From the NCBI RefSeq assembly GCF_000750635.1, contig NZ_CCDM010000008.1, positions 1 through 64,000 on the forward strand: 64,000 nt of DNA. The letters are read 5' to 3'. The DNA comes from Oceanobacillus jeddahensis (GTDB lineage: Bacteria; Bacillota; Bacilli; Bacillales; Amphibacillaceae). The notes below the pieces were generated by a model. It was not told the DNA's origin, did not search any database, and saw nothing but the letters and a program-made list of their open reading frames with translations. This document shows positions 46,665-54,998 of this stretch, piece after piece. Within the stretch, counting starts at the first letter, position 1; each line of letters opens with the position of its first letter. The translations under genes and the position numbers were made by a program.

Positions 46665-47759
46665 TTACATCACCTTCTTCAACGTGAAATAGATACTCGT
46701 TCCCTGACCCGGCTCGCTCTCTGCCCAAATTTCTCCGCCATGTTCTTGAATAATTTTCCTCACAATGGATAAACCAAGACCACTTCCTCCAGTTGCAGAG
46801 TTTCTCGAAGTATCTGTCCGGTAAAAGCTTTCGAAAATATATGGAATATCTTCTTTACTTATTCCGCTTCCATTATCCTTCATTTCCACAACGATTTTAT
46901 TAGCTTCAGCTGTTAAATTAACCTGAATTTCCTTTGGACGTTTATCGATATATTTTAAACTGTTTTGTATGATATTCATAACTACTCTTCTTAATTTTTC
47001 CCGGTCTGCTTCCACGATATAGGCTTCTTCTGGATCAGCTAAAAATACAGCTTTTCCCTGTTCCTTTTCCAAATTAAATGCCAGCTCATCAATAAAGTCG
47101 GCAAAAAAGGCATATACATCTACTTTCTCAAACTGGAACGTTTCCCTGTTTAAGTCGAGCTTGGAGTATAGAAACAATTCATCAATTAATCCGTCCATAT
47201 CATTTGCCGTTCTATAAATTGTATCCATATACCGATCTAATTTCTCAGTGGTGTTTGCCACACCATCCTGAATTCCTTTTACATATCCTTTGATAGAGGT
47301 TAGCGGCGTTTTTAAATCATGAGAAATACTGGCAATCAATTCTTGACGATTCTGCTCATACCTTTTCTGCTCTTTATCTGCTTCCTTTAATTTAAGACGC
47401 ATCGTTTCAAATGTATTCGCAAGCTCGCCTAACTCGTCTTTTTTATCTGACTGGACACTGTATTCCAGGTTTCCCTCACTAATTTCCTTCGCCCCCATAG
47501 ATAATTTGGAAATGGGATTGATAATACTTTTTGACATAAAATAGGTCAGTAATCCATTGGTTACTATTAAAATAAGGGCAATCGCAATAAACCGGAATTG
47601 GGCAAATACTCTCAAATCATCGCCTTGCGGATTACCATTAAAAACAACAAATAATACATACCCTAAAACAATCTCCGCCACCAATAGTAAAGCGCCTGGA
47701 ATAAGAATCATTGCTATATTGGATAAAATTAACCGTTTTCTGATAGACACTTGCAACAC
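46665..47759 (-). CDS. Sensor histidine kinase
   Basis: A protein of up to 364 residues with two membrane segments (about 10-35 and 45-70) and a short extracellular loop, then a HAMP domain, the phosphoacceptor His in SISHDLKTPLTSIKG (about 148) and an ATPase domain with N box, DNGSGI and GGSGLGLSI. The start is uncertain: GTG 47759, TTG 47756 or GTG 47750 all lie near AAAGGGAAAGAAGG. The small extracellular part suggests an intramembrane or membrane-stress sensor. It partners the regulator downstream. Confidence 0.92.
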   Translation of the reverse strand: MLQVSIRKRLILSNIAMILIPGALLLVAEIVLGYVLFVVFNGNPQGDDLRVFAQFRFIAIALILIVTNGLLTYFMSKSIINPISKLSMGAKEISEGNLEYSVQSDKKDELGELANTFETMRLKLKEADKEQKRYEQNRQELIASISHDLKTPLTSIKGYVKGIQDGVANTTEKLDRYMDTIYRTANDMDGLIDELFLYSKLDLNRETFQFEKVDVYAFFADFIDELAFNLEKEQGKAVFLADPEEAYIVEADREKLRRVVMNIIQNSLKYIDKRPKEIQVNLTAEANKIVVEMKDNGSGISKEDIPYIFESFYRTDTSRNSATGGSGLGLSIVRKIIQEHGGEIWAESEPGQGTSIYFTLKKVM

Positions 47760-47908
47760 CTTCTTTCCCTTTCATTATAATAGAATCGATGTAGCTATGC
47801 TTGTAACAATAAGTAGCTGCACAGAAAAATGTGAGCGTTTCACAGCCACAATTACACAGCGATACATTTCACCAATTTAGAAAAGCGTCTTTTCAAGCAG
47901 CCATCAGC

Positions 47909-48307
47909 CTATCTTTTTTGATAAGGTATTGCTAAGGTAATAATTCCCAACACGAGTCCCCATAGAATATTCGTGATAAAAACACTAATGAATCCAATCG
48001 GGTTTGTTAATGGCCCCTGCAACCCTCCATCAAGAATAGGTGATAGGATACCACTTAGAATAATGGCAAAAGCTGCATAGCTCACACCTGCTAAAGTAAG
48101 AACTTGTATGGGGTTCTGTACTCCTTTCTTTACGACAATAAGTATCCAGGCTATGGAAATCAATATAGTCATCGCAATACTTCCCACGGCTTCATTGCCA
48201 AAGATATGAATGAATCCAGTTATTTTCATCAATGGCCGGACAAGTGCTAAGGCACCTAATCCTAAAATAAGTGTTTTATTTTGTTGCTTTGTTTGATTAT
48301 TTGTCAT
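47909..48307 (-). CDS. Four-helix membrane protein of unknown function
   Basis: A protein of 132 residues with four membrane segments (about 13-30, 38-60, 68-90, 100-126) and short loops. No family is recognised. It lies about 150 bases upstream of the kinase gene on the same strand, so it may be a target or a membrane partner of that system. The start has AAGGGAAATG upstream. Confidence 0.55.
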   Translation of the reverse strand: MTNNQTKQQNKTLILGLGALALVRPLMKITGFIHIFGNEAVGSIAMTILISIAWILIVVKKGVQNPIQVLTLAGVSYAAFAIILSGILSPILDGGLQGPLTNPIGFISVFITNILWGLVLGIITLAIPYQKR

Positions 48308-48535
48308 TTTAAATCATTTCCCTTCCAAAATTTAATAAAATACTGTTTTTCTATTAAGTCGAGAATTTTGATGAAATTTATCGAATAGCATTTTATCTGT
48401 ATTTACTTGCCTATTTTCTTCTTTATTGTTTAACCTTGCTACGATTTGATATTACATACCATCTATTATCCATTTCTAAAGCATTTATTAAATTTTTCTT
48501 AAATTGTTAGGGAGTTAAGGAAAGAAGCTAGCCAT

Positions 48536-48576
48536 AAAAAAACCCCGGCTTTCTCGAAAGAAAGCCGGGGTTTTTA
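48536..48576. terminator. Terminator
   Basis: A perfect stem (AAAAACCCCGGCTTTCT with its complement) around an 8-base loop, 70 bases after the monooxygenase gene. Confidence 0.85.
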
Positions 48577-48643
48577 CAAATATAGTTGCTGTATAATCAT
48601 TTTCAAATGGAAGACAAAATTCGTTCAAGTAATTTAAAAGAAA

Positions 48644-48967
48644 CTATGCTGGTTGGTGCTGTACAAACACTTCGAATGTAGACAATTCGGATCCAAGAAT
48701 CGGACTATCTTCTTTTTCTTGTTTCCCCTGTGATTCATGAGCTTTTCTTGTTTCTCTGCTCTCTCTCCAAACCTCAAAAGAAGCGTAATCTTCCCATGTT
48801 GTGCAAACCTGCAGTTCGTCGTATTCTTCCGTATTCTCTTTTATCAATACCTCCATGAATACAAATCCATTAAATGTATGCACTGATTTAGCTTGTTTGA
48901 ATAACGCTGCGACTTCATTTACTTTTCCTTTTTTGACACGTAATGTGTTAACGACTTTAATCATCAT
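48644..48967 (-). CDS. ABM-domain monooxygenase (HmoA/IsdG-like)
   Basis: A protein of 107 residues with an antibiotic-biosynthesis-monooxygenase ferredoxin-like fold (VVNTLRVKKGKVNEVAALF, then a CTTWEDYASFEVW block). In B. subtilis such proteins (HmoA, HmoB) and staphylococcal IsdG cleave heme. Here it ends an iron-uptake operon (49391-52185), which strongly favours a heme-degrading role. The start has GGAGG six bases upstream and overlaps the ankyrin gene by 11 bases. Confidence 0.83.
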   Translation of the reverse strand: MMIKVVNTLRVKKGKVNEVAALFKQAKSVHTFNGFVFMEVLIKENTEEYDELQVCTTWEDYASFEVWRESRETRKAHESQGKQEKEDSPILGSELSTFEVFVQHQPA

Positions 48968-49379
48968 TCACAGCCTCCTTTGATTTGGATAATAATCCTT
49001 GAATATATTCTAATACCGCTTCTGCTTGTTTTCCACCTATTTCTGCATGTCGAATGAGCGGAATGCCATGTGGACCCCTTTCATGAAGCGCACTTGGCTG
49101 ACTTTCAACAATACTTTGAACAATTGCTCGTTCACCAAGCATAGCAGCCGTAAATATATCCATTCTTGCACCTTTCTCAAGCAGAAACGCTGCAATTTCA
49201 CGGTTACCGGTATGTGCAGCTGCGCCTAGACCACTTTCCCAATCATCTTTATTCCAATTAATCACAGCATGTAACAATGCTGGCTCTTCTGTAAGAAATC
49301 TTTTTACTTCTTCCAAATTACCATGAGCGGCAATAACATACGCTTTAACAAGTTCCGGATTCAAAGGCTCTTTACTCAT
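48957..49379 (-). CDS. Ankyrin-repeat protein
   Basis: A protein of 140 residues with three or four ankyrin repeats (GNLEEVKRFLTEEPALLH, GAAAHTGNREIAAFLLEKG, then AAMLGERAIVQSIVE). Ankyrin repeats serve protein-protein contact. It is located between the ABC ATPase and the monooxygenase genes, overlapping the latter, so it is likely part of the iron or heme operon, perhaps contacting one of these. The start has AAGGAGAGG. I do not know of a defined role. Confidence 0.8.
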   Translation of the reverse strand: MSKEPLNPELVKAYVIAAHGNLEEVKRFLTEEPALLHAVINWNKDDWESGLGAAAHTGNREIAAFLLEKGARMDIFTAAMLGERAIVQSIVESQPSALHERGPHGIPLIRHAEIGGKQAEAVLEYIQGLLSKSKEAVNDD

Positions 49380-49390
49380 ACAACCTCTCC

Positions 49391-50161
49391 TTACCTAAGT
49401 TTTAACGGTGTATAATACGCAGCATCATCTGCTTTATGAATTTTCGCATCAATATGGAACACAGATTGAAACATATCTCGGGTCAACACCTGTCTGGGAG
49501 TACCGTCATAACAAATACCTCCATCTTTCATCACGATAAGGCGATTACTATATCGAGCTGCTTGATTTATATCATGGAGCACCATCAACACGGTCATATT
49601 CAATTCCTTATTCAATTCTTGAACGAGTTCCATGACATCAAGCTGATGTGCAATATCTAAGAAAGTCGTCGGTTCATCTAAAAGCAATATTTTAGGACGT
49701 TGTGCAAGGGCTAAGGCAATCCAGGCACGTTGCCTTTCTCCACCAGACAGGGAATGAAGCATTCGGTTTCGATACGCATGTAAATGGGTTACATCCATCG
49801 CCCACTGAATAATATCTTCATCTTCTTTCGTAAACTTTCTTTGTGATCTTTGATGCGGATATCTTCCAAATTCAATAAGTTCATAAACGGTTAAATCCGA
49901 TTGCTTTTCCTGAACTTGCGGTAGCATAGCCAATTTTTTGGCAATATCCTTGCTTTTCATTGCAGAAATCATTTGTCCATCTAAGACAATTTCTCCCTTA
50001 CCTGGTTTTATCAATCGAGAGATCAGACGAAGCAGCGTAGATTTGCCAGAGCCATTTGGCCCAACTAAACTGACAATCTCTCCTTTAGGAATATCTAAAG
50101 AAATATCATCTATTCGGAAAGACTCCGACTGTTCAAAATATATATCCTTAGTGAGAAGCAA
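49391..50161 (-). CDS. Fe-siderophore/heme ABC transporter ATP-binding protein
   Basis: A protein of 256 residues. Walker A is GPNGSGKST (about 34-42), the signature is LSGGERQR, Walker B runs ILLLDEPTTFLD and the switch His is in VLHDINQAARYS. It is FecE/FhuC type. The start is TTG 50161, six bases after GGAGGG, and overlaps the permease stop by 14 bases. Confidence 0.92.
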   Translation of the reverse strand: MLLTKDIYFEQSESFRIDDISLDIPKGEIVSLVGPNGSGKSTLLRLISRLIKPGKGEIVLDGQMISAMKSKDIAKKLAMLPQVQEKQSDLTVYELIEFGRYPHQRSQRKFTKEDEDIIQWAMDVTHLHAYRNRMLHSLSGGERQRAWIALALAQRPKILLLDEPTTFLDIAHQLDVMELVQELNKELNMTVLMVLHDINQAARYSNRLIVMKDGGICYDGTPRQVLTRDMFQSVFHIDAKIHKADDAAYYTPLKLR

Positions 50162-51197
50162 ACGTATCCCTCCTCCGTTGAATTAAATATAAGAAGAATG
50201 GGCCGCCTAAAAAGGCTAGCAAAATGCCCACAGGTAATTCAATTGGATTAAAGGCGGTTCGAGCAACCGTATCCGCAAGAATAACTAACAAGCCACCGCC
50301 TAAAGCGGAAGCAGGAAGCAGGTATCTGTAATCGCCACCAATCATAATACGCAAAATATGCGGGACAACAAGTCCGACAAATCCGATTAAACCAGCGACA
50401 CTTACCGAAATACCTGCAAGCAATGTACTCAATACAATTAGAAAAAATCGACTTCGTTCCACGTTATGGCCAAGTAATTTCGCCATTTCGTCACCCAACC
50501 GAAGAATTCTGATATGTCGGATACCAAACATAGCCATAACCAGCGCAGCAATAGCATAATAAATAATCATTTCAAATTGAACCCAGCCAACCCCCTGGAT
50601 GCCTCCAGCAAGCCAGGGAAGCACAGACTGAACACGATCACTGTAGAGTAACATTAACGCACTCATGCATGCTCCAATAACAGCGTTAATCGCAACTCCT
50701 ACTAAAATAATTCTTACAGGCGACGTACCGCCTTTCCAAGATAAGAGGTAAATGGTCAACGCAGCAATAAGCGCTCCAAGAAAAGCAGCTAAAGGAACTA
50801 ATCCAATCAGTGTAGGAAAAATAATCATGATAATGGTTGCTGTTAATCCAGCACCAGAAGTTACGCCAATAATACCAGGGTCTGCAAGCGAATTACGCAT
50901 CACCCCTTGCAATATCGCTCCGGCAGTTGCAAGGCACATTCCGACAATCACACCAATCAGCGCCCGAGGTAGACGCAGGTCCCAGACAATACGCCTTTCC
51001 ATCGTATCTGCCGAATTAAAAATACCATTCCAAATCTCTTGTGTACTGAAAGATACTTGTCCAATCATCATACTACCAAATGTAGAAATAATTAAAGCTG
51101 CAGCAAGCATTGTGATGGTAAGTGTCCGTTTTCTCATTAATGGATGGACTTTGCTTTCCACCTTCTCTTCCTTTTCGGATATTCCAACCGTCTTCAT
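50148..51197 (-). CDS. FecCD-family iron transporter permease
   Basis: A protein of 349 residues with nine or ten membrane segments and the FecCD motifs (RLPRALIGVIVG at about 75, GLIGFVGLVVPHILR near 285). A single permease gene implies a homodimer. The start ATG follows the binding-protein stop by 1-2 bases, with GAGGAAGAG as binding site. Confidence 0.93.
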   Translation of the reverse strand: MKTVGISEKEEKVESKVHPLMRKRTLTITMLAAALIISTFGSMMIGQVSFSTQEIWNGIFNSADTMERRIVWDLRLPRALIGVIVGMCLATAGAILQGVMRNSLADPGIIGVTSGAGLTATIIMIIFPTLIGLVPLAAFLGALIAALTIYLLSWKGGTSPVRIILVGVAINAVIGACMSALMLLYSDRVQSVLPWLAGGIQGVGWVQFEMIIYYAIAALVMAMFGIRHIRILRLGDEMAKLLGHNVERSRFFLIVLSTLLAGISVSVAGLIGFVGLVVPHILRIMIGGDYRYLLPASALGGGLLVILADTVARTAFNPIELPVGILLAFLGGPFFLYLIQRRRDTFASH

Positions 51198-51198
51198 A

Positions 51199-52185
51199 CT
51201 ACTCTTCCTCGGCTAAGTTCTCTTGCATCACTTCAAGTGCTTCCGTTACTCTCGTTCCAGGGTTAGCGCCAAATAAGTCGGATGGAAGTACAACTACCTG
51301 ATCGTTTTGGACTGCATCTAAATTTTTCCAAGTTGCATTTTGGCCCATCTCTTCTTCAAACGCATCTTTTACGCCCTCAGGATCTCCATGTGTAATTAAC
51401 ATAATACGTTCTGGGTTCTCTTCAATTATTTTTTCAGAACTCAAACTCGCATATTGTGGATAATCTTCTTCTGCCGGGAAATCAGAAGCAATATTTTCAC
51501 CACCAGCTTTCTCCAGTAAGTCTCCAGATAAAGAATTAGGGAGTGCCGCAAGATAAGTTCCCGGGGCTCCGTATACTAATAGGGTTTTCGTTGCAGGAGC
51601 ATCATTACTTTCAAATTCTTCGATGATGTCTGTGATATTTTGATTAATTTCCTCTGACTCATCTTCTTTATGGAACAAACTACCAAATGTATGTATAGAT
51701 TCTTGGATGTCTTCAACGGAGTTTGCTTCTGTATAAATAAGTTCCGTTCCTTGGTCATTTATGTTTCCTTCATATCGCTTAAAACTCATCGGCACAACTA
51801 AAACGTCCGGATTTGCCTGAGCAATCATTTCAAAGTTGGGTTCATGCGGATTCCCAATTTCTGTAGCATCCTCTAAAGCAGGATCTACTTCCTCACTTGT
51901 AGAAGGGCGACCAACAATCGTCGCATCCAGCTCATGTAAAATATCAAGCGTACCGGAATCCAATGTAGCAATTGTTTCTGGTGCTTCATCAAACGTTAAC
52001 GTGTTTCCAGAAGCATCCGTAATTTCAATTGGACCTTTCGCTTCATCGCCTTTTTCCTCTTCCACACTTTCTTCTGCATTTCCCTCGGCTTCCCCATCCG
52101 TTGCATTCGGATCGCTACTGTCACCACATGCAGCTAACACAAGCAGCAATAGCAAAAATAAAATAGGTATATATAAATTCTTCAT
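51199..52185 (-). CDS. Iron-complex ABC substrate-binding lipoprotein
   Basis: A protein of 328 residues: signal peptide with lipobox LAAC (Cys20), an acidic Glu/Asp linker, then a class-III periplasmic-binding domain (about 50-328) with the start pattern EAPETIATLDSGTLDIL. Start ATG 52185 has AAGGAGG 8 bases upstream; the extended frame upstream overlaps the promoter and is not coding. It is the first gene after the Fur box. The ligand may be a siderophore, citrate or heme; the downstream ABM monooxygenase leans to heme. Confidence 0.9.
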   Translation of the reverse strand: MKNLYIPILFLLLLLVLAACGDSSDPNATDGEAEGNAEESVEEEKGDEAKGPIEITDASGNTLTFDEAPETIATLDSGTLDILHELDATIVGRPSTSEEVDPALEDATEIGNPHEPNFEMIAQANPDVLVVPMSFKRYEGNINDQGTELIYTEANSVEDIQESIHTFGSLFHKEDESEEINQNITDIIEEFESNDAPATKTLLVYGAPGTYLAALPNSLSGDLLEKAGGENIASDFPAEEDYPQYASLSSEKIIEENPERIMLITHGDPEGVKDAFEEEMGQNATWKNLDAVQNDQVVVLPSDLFGANPGTRVTEALEVMQENLAEEE

Positions 52186-52218
52186 TCTTTTATCCTCCTT
52201 GTATTTCGATATGTTAAC

Positions 52219-52248
52219 ATCATAATTGATAATGATTATCATTGTCAA
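52219..52248 (-). promoter_or_regulatory. Iron-responsive promoter with Fur box
   Basis: On the minus strand TTGACA (52243-52248) and TATGAT (52219-52224) have an 18-base spacer. A perfect 7-1-7 Fur box, TGATAATGATTATCA (52227-52241), fills the spacer. Fur with iron would block RNA polymerase directly, so the operon is derepressed in low iron. Confidence 0.93.
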
Positions 52249-52588
52249 TTATATTTTAAAAGTATACCTTCATATTTTTAGCCTCAACACTGAGAAACTG
52301 TAGATCTTGTGCAAATAGAAAAACTTTATAATTTTGTATTTGCTTAGAAAAACACAGACATTCGTCATCCGTTACGAGCATAAGGTTATGCTGATCTCGA
52401 TGTTTCCTCAAATATTTTGGATGTTTTAGTCGAAGTTCCTTTAAATCCATTTTTTATATGAAAACAAGCATATTTAAACTTGCCTAACCTTTCTATTCTA
52501 GATAACACTTTGAGAATGTAAACAAAATATTTATGTTAAATGGTGGTTTATGCTCTAGACGATCCAAAAAGGAAGTTCCTATCGTGTG

Positions 52589-52633
52589 AAAAAAGGGCTA
52601 TTTCCTGGATGGTTCAGGAAATAGCCCTTTTTT
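52589..52633. terminator. Terminator
   Basis: A perfect stem (AAAAAAGGGCTATTTCCTG with its complement) after the XRE gene on the minus strand. Confidence 0.85.
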
Positions 52634-52678
52634 CTATACTTCTACAAAATGCAACAGATTACAGAACAGTATTCTACA

Positions 52679-53248
52679 CTATAAAAATAACTGCACAGAT
52701 AAGAAAAGTATCAAGAAATACACGATGGAAAATACAGAAATTATCACAATATTTTTGGGACGATTGTAATTATATTCTGCATCTTGATTTTGTCCACGAC
52801 TCTCTACATAATTAAGAATCTGCTCATATGTTTTTAAGTTGTTGTTTTTTATAATCCTTTTTTTATGAATTTCTGTTCGGTACCCAGCATAAAGACCAAT
52901 CGCTGCAAATGGCAGCAGAATAAGAAAACCATACATATTAAAATAATGGAAGCTTGGGATAACTAACAACGTCAGTATACCAAAAGAAATAAGCATTACA
53001 GAGCTCCATTGATTAAATCGTGTTAAATAAATCTCTTCTTTCATTTCTTTTAAATCTCCTTTCACCAAATGATCAATTGTGACATCGAAAAGGATACTCA
53101 TCCGCGATATAATTTCAATATCCGGATAATTCTTCCCCCTTTCCCAATTCGACACAGAATTACGACTTACAAATATTTTTTCTGCTAGATCTTCTTGCGT
53201 TAGCCCCTCTCTTTTTCTGTAATATTGAATATGCTTGCCAATTTCCAT
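52679..53248 (-). CDS. XRE-family regulator with membrane domain
   Basis: A protein of 189 residues with an N-terminal HTH_3 domain (about 5-60, LAEKIFVSRNSVSNWERGK) and a C-terminal part with three membrane segments (about 82-100, 105-125, 168-188). Such membrane-bound XRE proteins occur widely in Bacilli. The start has AGGAGGTACCG 9 bases upstream. Targets unknown. Confidence 0.85.
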   Translation of the reverse strand: MEIGKHIQYYRKREGLTQEDLAEKIFVSRNSVSNWERGKNYPDIEIISRMSILFDVTIDHLVKGDLKEMKEEIYLTRFNQWSSVMLISFGILTLLVIPSFHYFNMYGFLILLPFAAIGLYAGYRTEIHKKRIIKNNNLKTYEQILNYVESRGQNQDAEYNYNRPKNIVIISVFSIVYFLILFLSVQLFL

Positions 53249-54136
53249 GAAACGGTACCTCCTATATGTAAACTAACAAGACGCCTATACGTTGACCACC
53301 AAAACTATTGTGCATTTGATATAAATAGCCTGATTTTTCATAACAAAACTATTATACACAGCTTTTTTTATGTTATTTGTTTTAAAAAATATATCACTAA
53401 AGAATATTTCCAGGGAAATAATGACGAGAATTGTAGAATTGATAAACGTTCTAAAAACCATAAATATATTTGTAACCGTTATGATTTCTATAAGAACGTA
53501 AATCTGGAATAGTTTTTACTTCATAATCAGTTGGGGAATGAAAGGGAGATGGAGAAACTTTAAAATAATTGCTAATATAAAAATTATTAATCATTCTCTT
53601 ATGTAAAAATATCACCAAAAAATAAGCTACCAAAGGGTAAAACATAATATTACGAATATTCTTTGATATAGGTGATAATTTACAAATTCATTTAAATAGA
53701 TAAAACCCCCTACTAATTAACTTATTCTAATCATTATATGATTTATTCTCTAGTAGGAGAATTTTACTTCAGGATGTTTATTAGTATTGATAGAAGCAAC
53801 CAACATACTTAGTAAAAAGCAATTTGACCAATGATCAAACAAGAGATCATCAAGGGGGTATTAAAATATCTTCCACACTAAATAGAACAATAGCTTTTGC
53901 ATCCAATTCTAGTATAAGCAGGAAAAAAACTGAATATATTGTTGAATATTCTAATGAAATTATATCAATGTATTTTCGTTTATTAACTACATTAGTTAAC
54001 ATACATCCAATGTTAACTATCTATTGACCAAGATGTGTTTGTGCTCCCAATGCAACTTCACCGCCTAATCATTATCTGCCTTCAACAGTTTCTTTCAAAG
54101 ATACCTAGCTATAACTTTTTAATCGTGTTGATTTTG
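53249..54136. other. A+T-rich gene-poor region
   Basis: About 890 bases. Upstream of the XRE gene there are two direct copies of ATAGTTTTG on the minus strand (near 53303 and 53343), possible operator half-sites. An imperfect inverted repeat of about 9 bp lies near 53705-53760 (CCTACTA and TAGTAGG). Two short open frames (53451-53645 minus, 53824-54027 plus) lack a ribosome binding site and known composition. I support no gene here. Confidence 0.45.
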
Positions 54137-54910
54137 TTATGAATATTTTTTCACTTTAATTAAATGAAGCAATTGGTCTTCTAACTGTTTTACCATTTGT
54201 TTGCTGACTTTACTATCAGTAATAATATGATCAATCACTTGCAAGTTATTAATAGGGGAAAAAGCTTGTACTCCAAATTTACTATGATCAACCATTAAAT
54301 AAGTAGTATCTGCTCGTTCAATCATCTTTTTCTTTACTCTAGCCTGCTGTTCATTGGATTCGCTGATTCCATTTTCCAGGTGAAATCCTTTGCATGAAAT
54401 AAATGCTTTCGTAACATGATAAGAATCTAAAGATGCTTCTGCTAAAGGGCCAACATAAGATAAAGATTTTGATAATAAGGTTCCGCCTGTTGAGATAACT
54501 GTAATTTGTTTTTTTGTACTTAATTCAATTGCAACCTTAATGGAATTTGTTAAAACGGTTAATGGGATATCTGGTAAATTTTTAGCCATGTACCATGCTG
54601 TTGAACTTGCATCCAAAATAAGCTTATCGCCTTCTACTACCTGGTTAGCCGCTTCATCAGCAATTTCTTTCTTTTCATTTACATTCGTAACTTCTCGTTC
54701 AAAATAAGGAATTTCAAGTCCATCAGAAGATGTAATACTTATAGCCCCGCCGTGACTTCTTAATAATTTCTTCTCCTTTTCAAGCTTTTCTAAATCTCTC
54801 CGTATGGTCTCTTCCGTCACAGAAAAAATGGTACTTAATTCTGTTACACGAATACTTTTTCGTTCATTCACTAACGTCACTATCTTTTGTTGTCTTTCTT
54901 CCACAAGCAT
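54137..54910 (-). CDS. DeoR/GlpR-family transcriptional regulator
   Basis: A protein of 257 residues with an N-terminal DeoR HTH (about 5-58, RVTELSTIFSVTEETIRRDL) and the sugar-phosphate-binding DeoRC domain (75-235, with ISTGGT and FISCKGFH). It is the last gene of the sugar cluster, after a 44-base palindrome. The likely effector is a sugar phosphate of the pathway, and the target sites could be the TTTGTTTGTTT repeats near 57111-57147. The start ATG 54910 has GAAGGGAAAG upstream. Confidence 0.92.
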   Translation of the reverse strand: MLVEERQQKIVTLVNERKSIRVTELSTIFSVTEETIRRDLEKLEKEKKLLRSHGGAISITSSDGLEIPYFEREVTNVNEKKEIADEAANQVVEGDKLILDASSTAWYMAKNLPDIPLTVLTNSIKVAIELSTKKQITVISTGGTLLSKSLSYVGPLAEASLDSYHVTKAFISCKGFHLENGISESNEQQARVKKKMIERADTTYLMVDHSKFGVQAFSPINNLQVIDHIITDSKVSKQMVKQLEDQLLHLIKVKKYS

Positions 54911-54950
54911 TGGCTTTCCCTTCCTTCTCTATAACATTATTTTACTTGAT

Positions 54951-54994
54951 TATACAATAGATTCTATGTAATATTACATAGAATCTATTGTATA
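54951..54994. repeat. 44-bp perfect palindrome
   Basis: Two 22-base arms meet with no loop (left half TATACAATAGATTCTATGTA then AT, right half its exact complement). It lies between the RhaEW-type gene and deoR. It could be a terminator-like structure, a recombination or plasmid-type site, or a regulator operator. Confidence 0.85.
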
Positions 54995-54998
54995 ACAC

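Noticed and set aside
52256..52450. A 64-codon open frame upstream of the iron operon
   Set aside because: No ribosome binding site and no known family; it ends next to the Fur promoter. It may be chance.
53451..54027. Two short frames in the gene-poor region (53451-53645 minus and 53824-54027 plus)
   Set aside because: No binding sites, A+T-driven composition, no family. Not enough to call genes.
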